A program made the translations under genes and the position numbers. A stretch of 64,000 nt of DNA from Akkermansiaceae bacterium UBA956 (GTDB lineage Bacteria > Verrucomicrobiota > Verrucomicrobiia > Verrucomicrobiales > Akkermansiaceae), in contig DBCO01000020.1 of the NCBI GenBank assembly GCA_002293145.1, positions 81,337 through 145,336 on the forward strand, in the 5' to 3' direction. Numbering within the stretch: the stretch's first letter is position 1; each line of letters starts with the position of its first letter. Under the pieces are notes generated by a model that was given only the letters and a program-made list of their open reading frames with translations, did no database searches and had not been told where the DNA came from. Shown here one piece after another: positions 1 to 8,735 of this stretch.

Positions 1-329
1 AGGATGGCGAGAACAAGCAATAACATGGTTACCAACATGCCGATGAAGACCATGACCACGGCCTTGAGTCGGGATAAATTCCAGCGTTGTAAGCGGCGCA
101 CGACGGGATCTAGCAGGTAGGCGATGATGCCCGCGACAATGACCGGAATCAGCACAGGTTGCAGGAACCCGAAGAGTTTGCCGACAAGCCAAACCAGGCC
201 AACCATGAGCAATCCTAGTATGAGGATTGAAACACCCGTGGCTGCATTCCACAGGGTGCGGACTTGAAATGATGTAGGGAAAGTGCGCATACGCAGACCC
301 AGTGTAACAGATTCAAGCTTTCTGACCAT
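1..329 (-). CDS. AI-2E family transporter (PerM/UPF0118), N-terminal part
   Basis: The reverse strand from base 329 to the window edge encodes about 109 residues without a stop, so the gene runs off the left end. The readable part has a short polar start, then two hydrophobic segments (about residues 28-48 and 52-70), a positively charged stretch (VVRRLQRWNLSR) and a third hydrophobic segment. The order hydrophobic pair, YLLDP, basic linker, membrane segment is typical of the N-terminus of AI-2E family permeases. These are multi-pass inner-membrane proteins, some exporting autoinducer-2 or ions, and most have no known substrate. An in-frame ATG at 290 is an equally possible start, since neither has a clear ribosome binding site. 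The family is fairly secure; the substrate is unknown. Confidence 0.75.
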   Translation of the reverse strand, partial: MVRKLESVTLGLRMRTFPTSFQVRTLWNAATGVSILILGLLMVGLVWLVGKLFGFLQPVLIPVIVAGIIAYLLDPVVRRLQRWNLSRLKAVVMVFIGMLVTMLLLVLAI

Positions 330-427
330 GAGAAAAATCGCCTACGTTTCTACTCGGTATGTTTTTTTTCATTGCGAATCAGCTTTTTTGAAACAATGAT
401 CCACTACATCAACTTACTGAATATATT

Positions 428-844
428 ATGTTAAAAGAATTCAAAGAATTTGCCTTGAAGGGCAACCTGATCGATATGTCTGTGGCTTTTGTCATGGGCG
501 CCGCATTCACGAAGTTTTCGGGGTCATTCATTGAGGACTTGATCATGCCTTTTATCGCTAAAGTGAGCAGCGGCGTTGATTTTTCGAATTCTTATATTCC
601 GCTATCAGATAAGGTTCAAACTGGTCTCGCGATCGCTGACGCGAAAAAACTTGGACCAGTAGTTGCGTGGGGTAACTTCATCACCATTGGCATCAATTTC
701 TTGATTGTCGCTTTCGTGATGTTCCTTGTTGTCAAAGCGATCAACAAGCTGAAAAAAGCTGAAGCTGCTGCACCTACTCCAATTCCCCCGCCAACAGTTC
801 AGGAAGTCTTACTCACCGAGATTCGCGATTTGCTAAAAAAATAA
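428..844 (+). CDS. mscL: Large-conductance mechanosensitive channel MscL
   Basis: This 138-residue protein has the MscL layout: an amphipathic N-terminus (MLKEFKEFALKGN), pore-lining helix TM1 at about residues 14-44, a periplasmic loop, TM2 at about 81-104 and a charged cytoplasmic helix at the C-terminus. MscL forms a homopentamer in the inner membrane that opens under high membrane tension to release solutes during osmotic downshock. Length is normal for the family. A proline-rich linker (about 115-122) precedes the last helix, slightly longer than in E. coli. The gene stands alone, is followed by a rho-independent terminator, and is divergent from the permease to its left. Confidence 0.95.
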   Translation: MLKEFKEFALKGNLIDMSVAFVMGAAFTKFSGSFIEDLIMPFIAKVSSGVDFSNSYIPLSDKVQTGLAIADAKKLGPVVAWGNFITIGINFLIVAFVMFLVVKAINKLKKAEAAAPTPIPPPTVQEVLLTEIRDLLKK

Positions 845-870
845 GCATCCCATTTTTTTGAACTATGGTG

Positions 871-901
871 CCGCCCTGATCTCTCGGGTGGTCGTTTTTT
901 T
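871..901 (+). terminator. Rho-independent terminator after mscL
   Basis: CCGCCC pairs with GGGTGG (one G-T pair) across a 9-base loop and is followed by a run of seven T. It lies 27 bases after the mscL stop and separates mscL from truA. Confidence 0.75.
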
Positions 902-939
902 GTTGGCGAATTTTTATGGCTGATGCATGATTTTTCTCG

Positions 940-1728
940 ATGAGAATCAAATTGACCCTAGCCTACGATGGCAGAGCCTTTGCGGGATCGCAATCGCAGG
1001 CGCACGGGAATACGGTGCAGGATGTGTTAGAAAAAGCGCTGGAGGATACGGCGAAAATGCCGATCCGCTTGCACATTGCAGGTCGTACGGATGCAGGAGT
1101 TCACGCCGAGGCGCAAATGGCGCACTTTGATGCTCCAGAGCATTTGAATATGAACCCTTACAATTGGCTGCCTGCACTGAATGCAAAAATCCCAGCTGCT
1201 TTGCGGGTGATGGCCTGCGAGGAGGCTACCCCTAGCTTTCATGCACGCTTCGATGCACGAGGAAAAACCTATCGGTATAAAATTTGCACGCTGCCCGTTT
1301 TGCCGCCCTTGCAAGCGGGCCTTGCTTGGCATATCCCGAAGTTGTTTGATCTCGATGTCTTGCGCACCGCGCTCTCGTGCTATTTGGGAAGACATGATTA
1401 TCGCTGTTTTGCCGCGGTGCGTGGCAATGAAACAGAGCAGATGGATTTTCATCGCACCATCACCGAGGCATCGGTGAAAACGCTCGATGATGGGTATTTG
1501 CTGACGTTTTCCGGCGAGGGATTCCTGTATCGCATGGTTCGGTTGATGACTGGGGCGGCGATGGCCGTGGCACAAGGGAAAATGTCGATGTGTCAACTCC
1601 AGCAGTTCATCGATCCCGGCGATGTGCCCTTTTCTGTAACCTGTCACCACTGCGCTCCAGCCGATGGCCTGACGATGTGGAAAGTGCATTATGCGGAGGA
1701 AAATGCGCCGGAAATGTTAGGCTACTGA
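940..1728 (+). CDS. truA: tRNA pseudouridine(38-40) synthase TruA
   Basis: The 262-residue product matches the TruA family. It opens with MRIKLTLAYDGRAFAG and carries the catalytic motif GRTDAGVHA, with nucleophile Asp51. It also has the FHARFDARGKTYRY block and, toward the C-terminus, FLYRMVRLMTG. The enzyme converts U38-U40 of the tRNA anticodon stem-loop to pseudouridine and acts as a cytosolic homodimer without a cofactor. Length is normal. The start is the first ATG that gives the conserved N-terminus. It is the first gene of a same-strand run with the AsmA-like gene 49 bases downstream. Confidence 0.95.
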   Translation: MRIKLTLAYDGRAFAGSQSQAHGNTVQDVLEKALEDTAKMPIRLHIAGRTDAGVHAEAQMAHFDAPEHLNMNPYNWLPALNAKIPAALRVMACEEATPSFHARFDARGKTYRYKICTLPVLPPLQAGLAWHIPKLFDLDVLRTALSCYLGRHDYRCFAAVRGNETEQMDFHRTITEASVKTLDDGYLLTFSGEGFLYRMVRLMTGAAMAVAQGKMSMCQLQQFIDPGDVPFSVTCHHCAPADGLTMWKVHYAEENAPEMLGY

Positions 1729-1777
1729 GACTGCGATCTTTCTTGCCAGATGGCTACAGATGGTTATTCTTGTGTGC

Positions 1778-3451
1778 ATGAGTCGTCGTTCGAAGCGTAA
1801 TCAATCATCCCGCAAATCCTCATCGAGGTCACCAAAGCTTGGCGCGTGGGTCTTCCGCCTAGCCTTAGCATTGTTGGTGTTGATCGCTTTAGGCTCGGTA
1901 GGTGGCTACATGTGGTTGCGCAAGTATTTATCGAGCGAGGAATTCCGCGATGTGATCGTGCTAAAAAGTCAGGAAACGTTGCGCGCAGAGACCGCGCTCA
2001 GCCCGCTGCGGTGGGATGGTTTTCATGTGACGACGGATTCTTTTGAGGCCGCGGGTGTGGCTTCGGCGAAAGAAATCAGTGTGGAGGGGATCAAGACAGG
2101 CATCGTACCATCAGCGGTGACGCGCGGTGTATGGAGTGTCGTGCCTAGCCGTGTAGCGAAAATCAAAGCCGTGTGGGATTTGACGGCTACGCCACCAACA
2201 GGCGTAGTAGGGGATGCTGTGCCAAGAGAGGATTCCGCCTCTGTATCTGCCGAAAAACCTTGGTTTGATCGTTGGATTCCGAAAAAAATTGAGACCGCTC
2301 GTTTGATCATCGATCACTCCGATGTGTTGTTCATCACCGCCGAGGGAGATGCTACTGTGAAAGGTACGCGCTGGGAGATCGAGCCGATGGAATCACTCTC
2401 TCAAGCTAAAATTCGCGGTAATGGTGGCGACATTCAGTTGCCATTTGCTTGGGCTCCGCCGATGCGTCTGGAGAAAATGCCCCTAGTCTACCAAAGCGGC
2501 AGTTTGTTTCTCAATGATTCGGATTTCCGTATCTACGAATCGGGCCGCCTCAGTCTCGGTGGAGAAGCGAATTTGGAGCAGAAAAGTTACGCGATCGCGG
2601 GCTCGATGCGTGATGTTTTATGCAGCGATGTCTTGCCGCCTGATTGGCGTCAGCGCCTCAGTGGAAAAGTCGAGGCATCCTTTTCAATGAAGTCGAGTGG
2701 CACTGGTCCAGTCGTCAATGGCGAGGTGCAAATCTTGCAAGGGACTCTGACCGCGCTGCCTGTTTTGGACAAATTGGCAGCCTACTCGCAATCACTTCGT
2801 TTCCGCACCTTGTCCTTGCATGAGGCTCGGACGGATTTTACCTGGTCGGGCGATATGGTCACGCTGAAGAACGTGCGCATAGGCTCTGAAGGACTTGCTC
2901 GCATGGAAGGGAATATTGCATTCTCACGATCCGCGCCGGGGCAGCCTTATCAGATGGATGGCGACTTCCAAGTAGGCCTCGCGCCCGGCACCTTGGCACA
3001 AATCCCCGGAGCTGAGGAAGATGTATTCCAACCGGGGCCGCGCGGCTTGATGTGGGCGCCGATGCATTTGAGCGGCACGCTCGATGACCCGAAAGAGGAT
3101 TTGAGCGCGCGTTTGATGGCTGCAGCAGGAGCTAGGATGTTCGACATCATCCCTGCCACGGGCGAAAAAGTCCTCAAATACACCCAGCAAGTCATGCAAA
3201 ACGTCGATCCCGAGACCATCAACAAGGTCACGGATGCAGCAGGAAAAGTCGTGGACAAGGCTGCCGATCTCGGCACGGGTGTCGTCGGAAAAGTTGTCGA
3301 CAAGGGCACCGAAACTGTAGAAAAAGCCGTGGATACTGCTGTAGATAAGGCCATCGATGGTGTATTTGGCGTGTTCGGCGGCGGTGGTAGCCCCGAGCCA
3401 AAACCTCCCATCGATCCTAGCCAGAGTCCTACTCCGAAGGCTGGGAAATAA
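1778..3451 (+). CDS. AsmA-like membrane-anchored protein
   Basis: The 557-residue protein has a basic N-terminus (many Arg, Lys and Ser in residues 1-20), one transmembrane segment at about 24-46 and a long beta-rich periplasmic region. Around residues 315-400 it has the pattern VNGEVQILQGTL followed by TLKNVRIGSEG, as in AsmA-like/DUF3971 C-terminal regions. Proteins of this superfamily are thought to influence lipid transport or outer-membrane assembly. After about residue 480 the sequence becomes a low-complexity amphipathic stretch with repeated VVDKA/VVDKG units, then a glycine and proline-rich tail. An in-frame ATG 18 bases upstream adds six residues; the start chosen gives a conventional signal-anchor. 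Family assignment is moderate and function is inferred only. Confidence 0.6.
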   Translation: MSRRSKRNQSSRKSSSRSPKLGAWVFRLALALLVLIALGSVGGYMWLRKYLSSEEFRDVIVLKSQETLRAETALSPLRWDGFHVTTDSFEAAGVASAKEISVEGIKTGIVPSAVTRGVWSVVPSRVAKIKAVWDLTATPPTGVVGDAVPREDSASVSAEKPWFDRWIPKKIETARLIIDHSDVLFITAEGDATVKGTRWEIEPMESLSQAKIRGNGGDIQLPFAWAPPMRLEKMPLVYQSGSLFLNDSDFRIYESGRLSLGGEANLEQKSYAIAGSMRDVLCSDVLPPDWRQRLSGKVEASFSMKSSGTGPVVNGEVQILQGTLTALPVLDKLAAYSQSLRFRTLSLHEARTDFTWSGDMVTLKNVRIGSEGLARMEGNIAFSRSAPGQPYQMDGDFQVGLAPGTLAQIPGAEEDVFQPGPRGLMWAPMHLSGTLDDPKEDLSARLMAAAGARMFDIIPATGEKVLKYTQQVMQNVDPETINKVTDAAGKVVDKAADLGTGVVGKVVDKGTETVEKAVDTAVDKAIDGVFGVFGGGGSPEPKPPIDPSQSPTPKAGK

Positions 3452-3586
3452 TCGCCACCCGCCATGGGGCGTCGCGAAATTTCCTCTGAAAAAAATCTGT
3501 CACATCGCGTCAAAGTGTGGTGAAGTCGCGCGCAGACACGTCCAACATGTGGGTCTGTCCTGTCATTTTTTCCGAATCCCGATTGC

Positions 3587-5968
3587 ATGAAAAGCTACCG
3601 CCACATTCCCATCCGCGACCTATCAGGTGAAGAACTCAAGACCCTCAGCGACACGATGAAGTTGTCTCTCTCTCGCGAAGACATGGAGGTAGTGCAGGGC
3701 ATTTATCGCGAATGGAATCGCGAGCCTACTGACGTAGAAATGGAAGTTATCGCCCAGACCTGGAGCGAGCACTGCAAGCACCGAATTTTCGCAGCCACCA
3801 TCACTCACGAGTCCGCAACGGGCACCGAGATCATCAATTCGCTTTTCAAGACCTATATCAAGAACCCCAGCGAGCGGATTATGGAAAAGAAGCCAGGCTT
3901 TGTGCTGAGTTGTTTCCACGACAACGCGGGTTTCATCCGTCTCGATGACAAAAAAGCAGTCTGCCTCAAGGTGGAAACCCACAACCACCCAAGCGCCATC
4001 GAGCCTTATGCCGGAGCGAATACAGGTATCGGCGGTGTAGTTCGCGACATTCTCGGTGCTGGGAAAGGCGCCAATCCTATCGCCAACGTCGATGTTTTTT
4101 GCTTTGGCGCGCCCGATACTGCACCGCAAAGCATCAAAGGTAAAGGAGTCATTCACCCGCTCGGCATCATGCGTGGCGTCGTTCGTGGCGTGCGCGATTA
4201 CGGCAACCGCATGGGCATCCCCACCGTTTGTGGTGCGATCCAGTTCGATCCCACCTACATCTACAATCCACTCGTCTACGCTGGCACCGCTGGCGTGATT
4301 GGTCAGGAATATATCGATAAAGCCATGCGCCCGGGCCTGAAAATCATCGTCGTCGGTGGTCGCACCGGCCGCGATGGACTCAAAGGGGCCACCTTTTCCT
4401 CTGCATCGCTCACCGGTGATAGCCATGCCGAGGACCAAAGCGCCGTGCAAATCGGCAATCCCATCGAGGAGAAAAAAGCTGCCGATTTCATCCTCGCTGC
4501 GCGAGATCGCAATCTCATCGTTTTCATTACCGACTGCGGAGCCGGTGGTTTCAGCTCCGCCGCAGGCGAAATGCTCAGCGAGACTGGTGGCGAACTGTTC
4601 CTCGACAATGCTCCCCTAAAAGAACCTGGCCTGATTTCATGGCAAATCTTCATCTCGGAGAGCCAAGAGCGCATGGTTTTGGCCGTTGAGGAGTCCTCAC
4701 TGCCCGAGCTTCAAGCTCTCGCCGATAGATTCCAGACCGAGCTCACGATTCTCGGTCACTCCGATGACACCGGCATTCTGAAAATCTGGCACCATGGTGA
4801 AATCGTTTGTGAGCTGGACAATTCCAAGCTGCACGATGCTCCCACACGCCAGCTGCAATCCCGTTTCCATGGCGCTCCTGGCGCCACGGGTGTTATCGGA
4901 GAATATGTTGATCTCTCAGCTGCATTGAGCGCAGTTTTGGCCGACTTCGCTGTTTGCTCACGCGAGCCGATCATCCGCGAATACGATCATAAAGTTCAAG
5001 GAAATACCTTGCTCGAACCCCTCGCAGGAGCCCAAGGCGATGCACCGCAAGACGGTTCTGTCATCGCCATCGATGGCTCCACCAAGGCCATGGCCATAGG
5101 CCTCTCCTTACTGCCCGAGTGGGGTAAGTCTGACCCCTGCGCCATGGGTCGTGCTAGCATGGATGAAACCATGCGCTCGCTGGTCCTCGTCGGAGCCAAT
5201 CCCGACAAGATCGGACTGCTCGATAACTTCTGTATGGGCAATCCCAATGATCCCGATGAACTCGGTCGCCTTGTCGAGTGCGTCAAAGGCATTTCCGCCG
5301 CCGCCGAGGAATTTGAAGCGCCCTTCATCTCCGGCAAAGATTCCTTCTACAACTACTTCGAGACCGAGGACGGCCCGATCAACATCCCTGTCACCTTCCT
5401 CTGCAGCGGCATCGGCATCGTTGAGGACCAAGCCCACGTCACCGGTTCCTCGCTGCGTCGCAATGACTCAGTGCTCTGCTTGCTGGGTGCTACCAAAGAT
5501 GAAATGGGCGGTTCCGTATTTGCCCGACTCCACGGCATTAGTGGTGCCCAAGTACCGCAAACCGATTGTGCGAAAAACCTCGCCACCTATCGGAAATTCC
5601 ACGCCGCCCGTTGCGCTGGCCTGATCCTCTCCGCACACGATGTATCAGAAGGTGGACTCATCACCTCACTAGCCGAAATGGGCTTCTCTGGCAAAGGTGG
5701 GCTCGAAGTTGACCTGTTAGCCGTGTCAAGCGAAACGCCCGCCGTTTCTCTCTTCTCGGAGTCAACAGGCCGCATCCTCATCGAGGTCGCTGCCGGCAAT
5801 GTTGCGGCCTTACAATCTGCTCTTGAAGGCGAATCCTTAGCGGTCATTGGAAAAGCGAGCGCCGCTCATGCCGACCTCGTCATCCAGCAGCGCGGCAGCG
5901 AAATCCTTCGCCAATCAATTCAAGATCTCAAGACGATCTGGCAACACCGCCTTGCGGAATTTTATTGA
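3587..5968 (+). CDS. purL: Phosphoribosylformylglycinamidine synthase subunit PurL
   Basis: The 793-residue protein is a stand-alone PurL of purine biosynthesis, which turns formylglycinamide ribotide into the amidine using ATP and ammonia. WSEHCKHR (His62) is the catalytic motif, and VETHNHPSAIEPYAGANTG is the ATP/Mg-binding motif of the first AIRS-type domain. ISGKDSFYN marks the second half. It lacks the N-terminal PurS-like and C-terminal glutaminase regions of the 1,300-residue enterobacterial enzyme, so separate PurS and PurQ proteins should supply ammonia; neither lies in this window. No terminator is evident before the following ABC gene. Confidence 0.95.
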   Translation: MKSYRHIPIRDLSGEELKTLSDTMKLSLSREDMEVVQGIYREWNREPTDVEMEVIAQTWSEHCKHRIFAATITHESATGTEIINSLFKTYIKNPSERIMEKKPGFVLSCFHDNAGFIRLDDKKAVCLKVETHNHPSAIEPYAGANTGIGGVVRDILGAGKGANPIANVDVFCFGAPDTAPQSIKGKGVIHPLGIMRGVVRGVRDYGNRMGIPTVCGAIQFDPTYIYNPLVYAGTAGVIGQEYIDKAMRPGLKIIVVGGRTGRDGLKGATFSSASLTGDSHAEDQSAVQIGNPIEEKKAADFILAARDRNLIVFITDCGAGGFSSAAGEMLSETGGELFLDNAPLKEPGLISWQIFISESQERMVLAVEESSLPELQALADRFQTELTILGHSDDTGILKIWHHGEIVCELDNSKLHDAPTRQLQSRFHGAPGATGVIGEYVDLSAALSAVLADFAVCSREPIIREYDHKVQGNTLLEPLAGAQGDAPQDGSVIAIDGSTKAMAIGLSLLPEWGKSDPCAMGRASMDETMRSLVLVGANPDKIGLLDNFCMGNPNDPDELGRLVECVKGISAAAEEFEAPFISGKDSFYNYFETEDGPINIPVTFLCSGIGIVEDQAHVTGSSLRRNDSVLCLLGATKDEMGGSVFARLHGISGAQVPQTDCAKNLATYRKFHAARCAGLILSAHDVSEGGLITSLAEMGFSGKGGLEVDLLAVSSETPAVSLFSESTGRILIEVAAGNVAALQSALEGESLAVIGKASAAHADLVIQQRGSEILRQSIQDLKTIWQHRLAEFY

Positions 5969-6054
5969 GCAATCATCAAAACAGAACCTCGGATTTTTTG
6001 ATCATCTGTGTCGAGCGTACTTGACCATTTGAAGTTCTACGTTTTCACTCCCGC

Positions 6055-7809
6055 ATGGCAAATTCTAAGACTGAAGGTTTTCGTTGGTTGTGGCGGTATT
6101 TATCGCGGCACAAGGCGATTTTTTTGCCATCACTTGTCGCTCTTTTGGCTACTGCGGCTCTGTCATTGGCCTTTCCTTGGTTCCTCAAAGATTTGATCGG
6201 TGATCCATCCGATGCTCTGCGCAAAGGCGTGGAGGTAAATACGGTGCTGGAAAAGGTGAATCGTGATGTGCTGATGCTCGTTGCCGTATTGGCTTTGCAG
6301 GCGTTCATTGGATTTTGGCGGGTGCAGGGATTCATTCGTTCGGGTGAGGCGGCGCTGAATGATTTGCGTAAGGATTTGTTCGATCACATGACTCGCTTAC
6401 CAGTAGCATTTTTCCAAGAGCAACGCACAGGCGCTCTGAGCAATCGGATCTCGGCTGACCTCGCGATCGTGCGCGAAACCTTGATCACGACGGTTCCGCA
6501 AGCCGCCCGGCAGATGGTGATTTTGATTCTTGGTCTGACGGCGGTGTTTTTCTTTTCGTGGAAATTATCGTTGATGATGTTAGGATGCATTCCCTTGGTG
6601 ATTCTGGCGGTGGCCTTGATTGGGCGGAAAGTCAAAGCGCACTCGAAGGCCTCGCAAGATGCCTTGGCGGAATCGAGCACGGTTGTAGAAGAAGTTTGTC
6701 AAGCTGTGGCCGATGTAAAGGCCTATGGCAATGAGAATTATGAACAGCATCGATATGGCAAGACCCTCAAGGCATTTTATGATGTCACGGTCAAGGGTGC
6801 GCAGACGCGTGGCTTGTTTCTCTCATTCATCATTTTTGTGATGTTTGGCACCATTGCGGCAGTAATTTGGTTAGGTGCGAGAATGTTGGCGCACGATGAG
6901 ATCACTCAGACGCAATTCACGGCGTTCATTTTGTTTAGCATTTTTGTCGGCGCATCCATTGGCGCGTTTCCTGAGATTATGGCACAATTTTCTGCGATGA
7001 ATGGAGCTACGGAGCGACTAAGAGAAGTGTTAGAGGAAAAACCGGAACGCCAAGGAGGGAATCCGTTGCCAAATTTCCGCGGCGAGTTATCGCTGGAAGG
7101 TGTGACATTTCGTTATCCATCTCGCCCTGATCGAGAAATCCTGCGCGGCATAACATTCGCGGCTAAGCCCGGGCAACGCGTTGCCGTGGTGGGCGCATCA
7201 GGTGGTGGCAAAAGCACGATCTTCTCGTTGTTGTTAGGTTTTTATGAGCCTGAGCGTGGAGCCATTCGCTTTGATGGCGTAGACATGAGCACATTGGATC
7301 TTACGAAGTTGCGTAAGCAAATGGCAGTGGTCCCGCAGGAGGTCATGCTCTTTGGTGGATCGATAGCTGACAACATCGCCTACGGCAAGCCGGGCGCGAG
7401 TCGTGCTGATATTCAAGCGGCGGCGACGGTGGCTAACGCGCATGAGTTTATCAGCGGTATGCCCGAGGGCTACGAAACGGCAGTAGGACCACGTGGAGTG
7501 AAGCTTTCGGGCGGTCAACGTCAACGAATCGCCATTGCGCGTGCCGTTCTGGCCGATCCACGCATTTTGTTGTTAGATGAAGCCACGAGCGCCTTGGATG
7601 CCGAGAGCGAGCGTCTCGTCAACGAAGCGCTCGAACGCTTGCTAGAAGGTCGCACTGCCTTGGTGATCGCGCACAGGCTTTCGACCGTGCGCAATGCCGA
7701 CCGCATCTTGGTGGTGCAACAAGGGCAAATTGTCGAAAGTGGTTCGCACGATGAACTCATGGTACTCAACGGCACGTATCGACTGCTGGTGGAAACACAG
7801 TTGGTGTGA
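6055..7809 (+). CDS. ABC exporter half-transporter, MsbA/ABCB type
   Basis: The 584-residue protein fuses a six-helix transmembrane domain (about 1-320) to a nucleotide-binding domain. The ATPase part has Walker A GASGGGKST (380-388), signature LSGGQRQR (484-491), Walker B ILLLDEATSALD (504-515) and the H-loop AHRLST. The transmembrane domain has the coupling sequence FFQEQRTGALSNRIS. Such half-transporters work as homodimers exporting lipids, lipid A precursors, peptides or drugs. The substrate cannot be read from the sequence; no lipid A synthesis gene adjoins it. Gene end faces the DUF3108 gene convergently. Confidence 0.9.
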   Translation: MANSKTEGFRWLWRYLSRHKAIFLPSLVALLATAALSLAFPWFLKDLIGDPSDALRKGVEVNTVLEKVNRDVLMLVAVLALQAFIGFWRVQGFIRSGEAALNDLRKDLFDHMTRLPVAFFQEQRTGALSNRISADLAIVRETLITTVPQAARQMVILILGLTAVFFFSWKLSLMMLGCIPLVILAVALIGRKVKAHSKASQDALAESSTVVEEVCQAVADVKAYGNENYEQHRYGKTLKAFYDVTVKGAQTRGLFLSFIIFVMFGTIAAVIWLGARMLAHDEITQTQFTAFILFSIFVGASIGAFPEIMAQFSAMNGATERLREVLEEKPERQGGNPLPNFRGELSLEGVTFRYPSRPDREILRGITFAAKPGQRVAVVGASGGGKSTIFSLLLGFYEPERGAIRFDGVDMSTLDLTKLRKQMAVVPQEVMLFGGSIADNIAYGKPGASRADIQAAATVANAHEFISGMPEGYETAVGPRGVKLSGGQRQRIAIARAVLADPRILLLDEATSALDAESERLVNEALERLLEGRTALVIAHRLSTVRNADRILVVQQGQIVESGSHDELMVLNGTYRLLVETQLV

Positions 7810-7903
7810 TTCGCAGTGAGCTAAGAGCACGTTTTTCGATCTCATTGTGTTGCTGCGTTACAGCGCAGATTTACACTTAGACCCACAGCCAAACTCGATA
7901 AAA

Positions 7904-8704
7904 TCAGAGTGGCCGCTGTTCTGTTAATGTCATGCGGACATCGCCAATGAATGCATCGACGCGGAGTTCAAGCGGAATGCGATCTTCGTCATCGCTGATC
8001 CACAAGGTCGAGGTTTTCATTTTTTTGTAGGGCTTTAGACTCAAGTCTTTCATGATCTTGGTCATTTGGACATTAAGCTTGATTGCATCTTTGCCAGTGA
8101 TTTTTTCGCGCCCCAATACAGTAATTTTCGCGAGATAAGGGGATTTGAACGGGTGAATTACTTGGGTAATCGTATCTCCGGTAGCTAGTTCGTGACTACG
8201 GATGAGAAGCATCACGGAGAAGGCATCGAATACTGGCGAGAACGCGAAGTTGATATTCTTGATCTCATCTTTTCCAGTATCGTGCGGGCGAGAGATTTCT
8301 TTGACCGCTACCTTACTAGGGCTATATTGCACGGTGGTAACCTGTGTTTCCTCCCTGTCGGTTTCATTGCAGTGCATGCTGATGGGAAGCAGATTGGTGC
8401 GATTGATTTTGCCCGACATATCGAATTGATAAGGGAAAAGTTTCGCGGCAAATCCTTGGCTTCCACCGTAGCACTGAGCTGCGATAATGTCATTTGTGGA
8501 GCCCTTAGCGCCGAAGACAAAAGTGACATGACCTGCCTGCAATTGGCCCTTCCAAGAGAGCGAATAGTGGAGCTTCTGCGTTGCAATTCCTTGGTGCTTA
8601 CCGGGAACGGTTGTGCTGAGATCGCTAAACCATGATGGTGCTGCTGACGCAGAAATACCGCATGATCCCATGACTGCGAGCGCAGATGCGATGAGTTGTT
8701 TCAT
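7904..8704 (-). CDS. DUF3108 family exported protein
   Basis: The chosen start gives 266 residues beginning with a Sec signal peptide (MKQLIASALAVMGSCGISASA, cleavage near residue 21). An upstream in-frame start would run into tatC and is unlikely. The mature protein is beta-rich and matches the DUF3108 pattern: an early YSLSWKGQLQAGHVTF segment, central PHDTGKDEIKNINF and a late TLWISDDEDRIPLELRVDAFIG that resembles the family's conserved end. The function of DUF3108 is unknown; members are periplasmic or outer-membrane associated. It lies 31 bases downstream of tatC and may be cotranscribed. Confidence 0.65.
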   Translation of the reverse strand: MKQLIASALAVMGSCGISASAAPSWFSDLSTTVPGKHQGIATQKLHYSLSWKGQLQAGHVTFVFGAKGSTNDIIAAQCYGGSQGFAAKLFPYQFDMSGKINRTNLLPISMHCNETDREETQVTTVQYSPSKVAVKEISRPHDTGKDEIKNINFAFSPVFDAFSVMLLIRSHELATGDTITQVIHPFKSPYLAKITVLGREKITGKDAIKLNVQMTKIMKDLSLKPYKKMKTSTLWISDDEDRIPLELRVDAFIGDVRMTLTEQRPL

Positions 8705-8735
8705 AACAAGGATATGGACGCAGAGTGCGGCCAAA

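Noticed and set aside
1027..1689. Long reverse-strand frame inside truA
   Set aside because: Antisense shadow of truA without conserved features.
3623..4450. Long reverse-strand frame inside purL
   Set aside because: It is antisense to a clearly conserved gene, and results from codon bias of purL.
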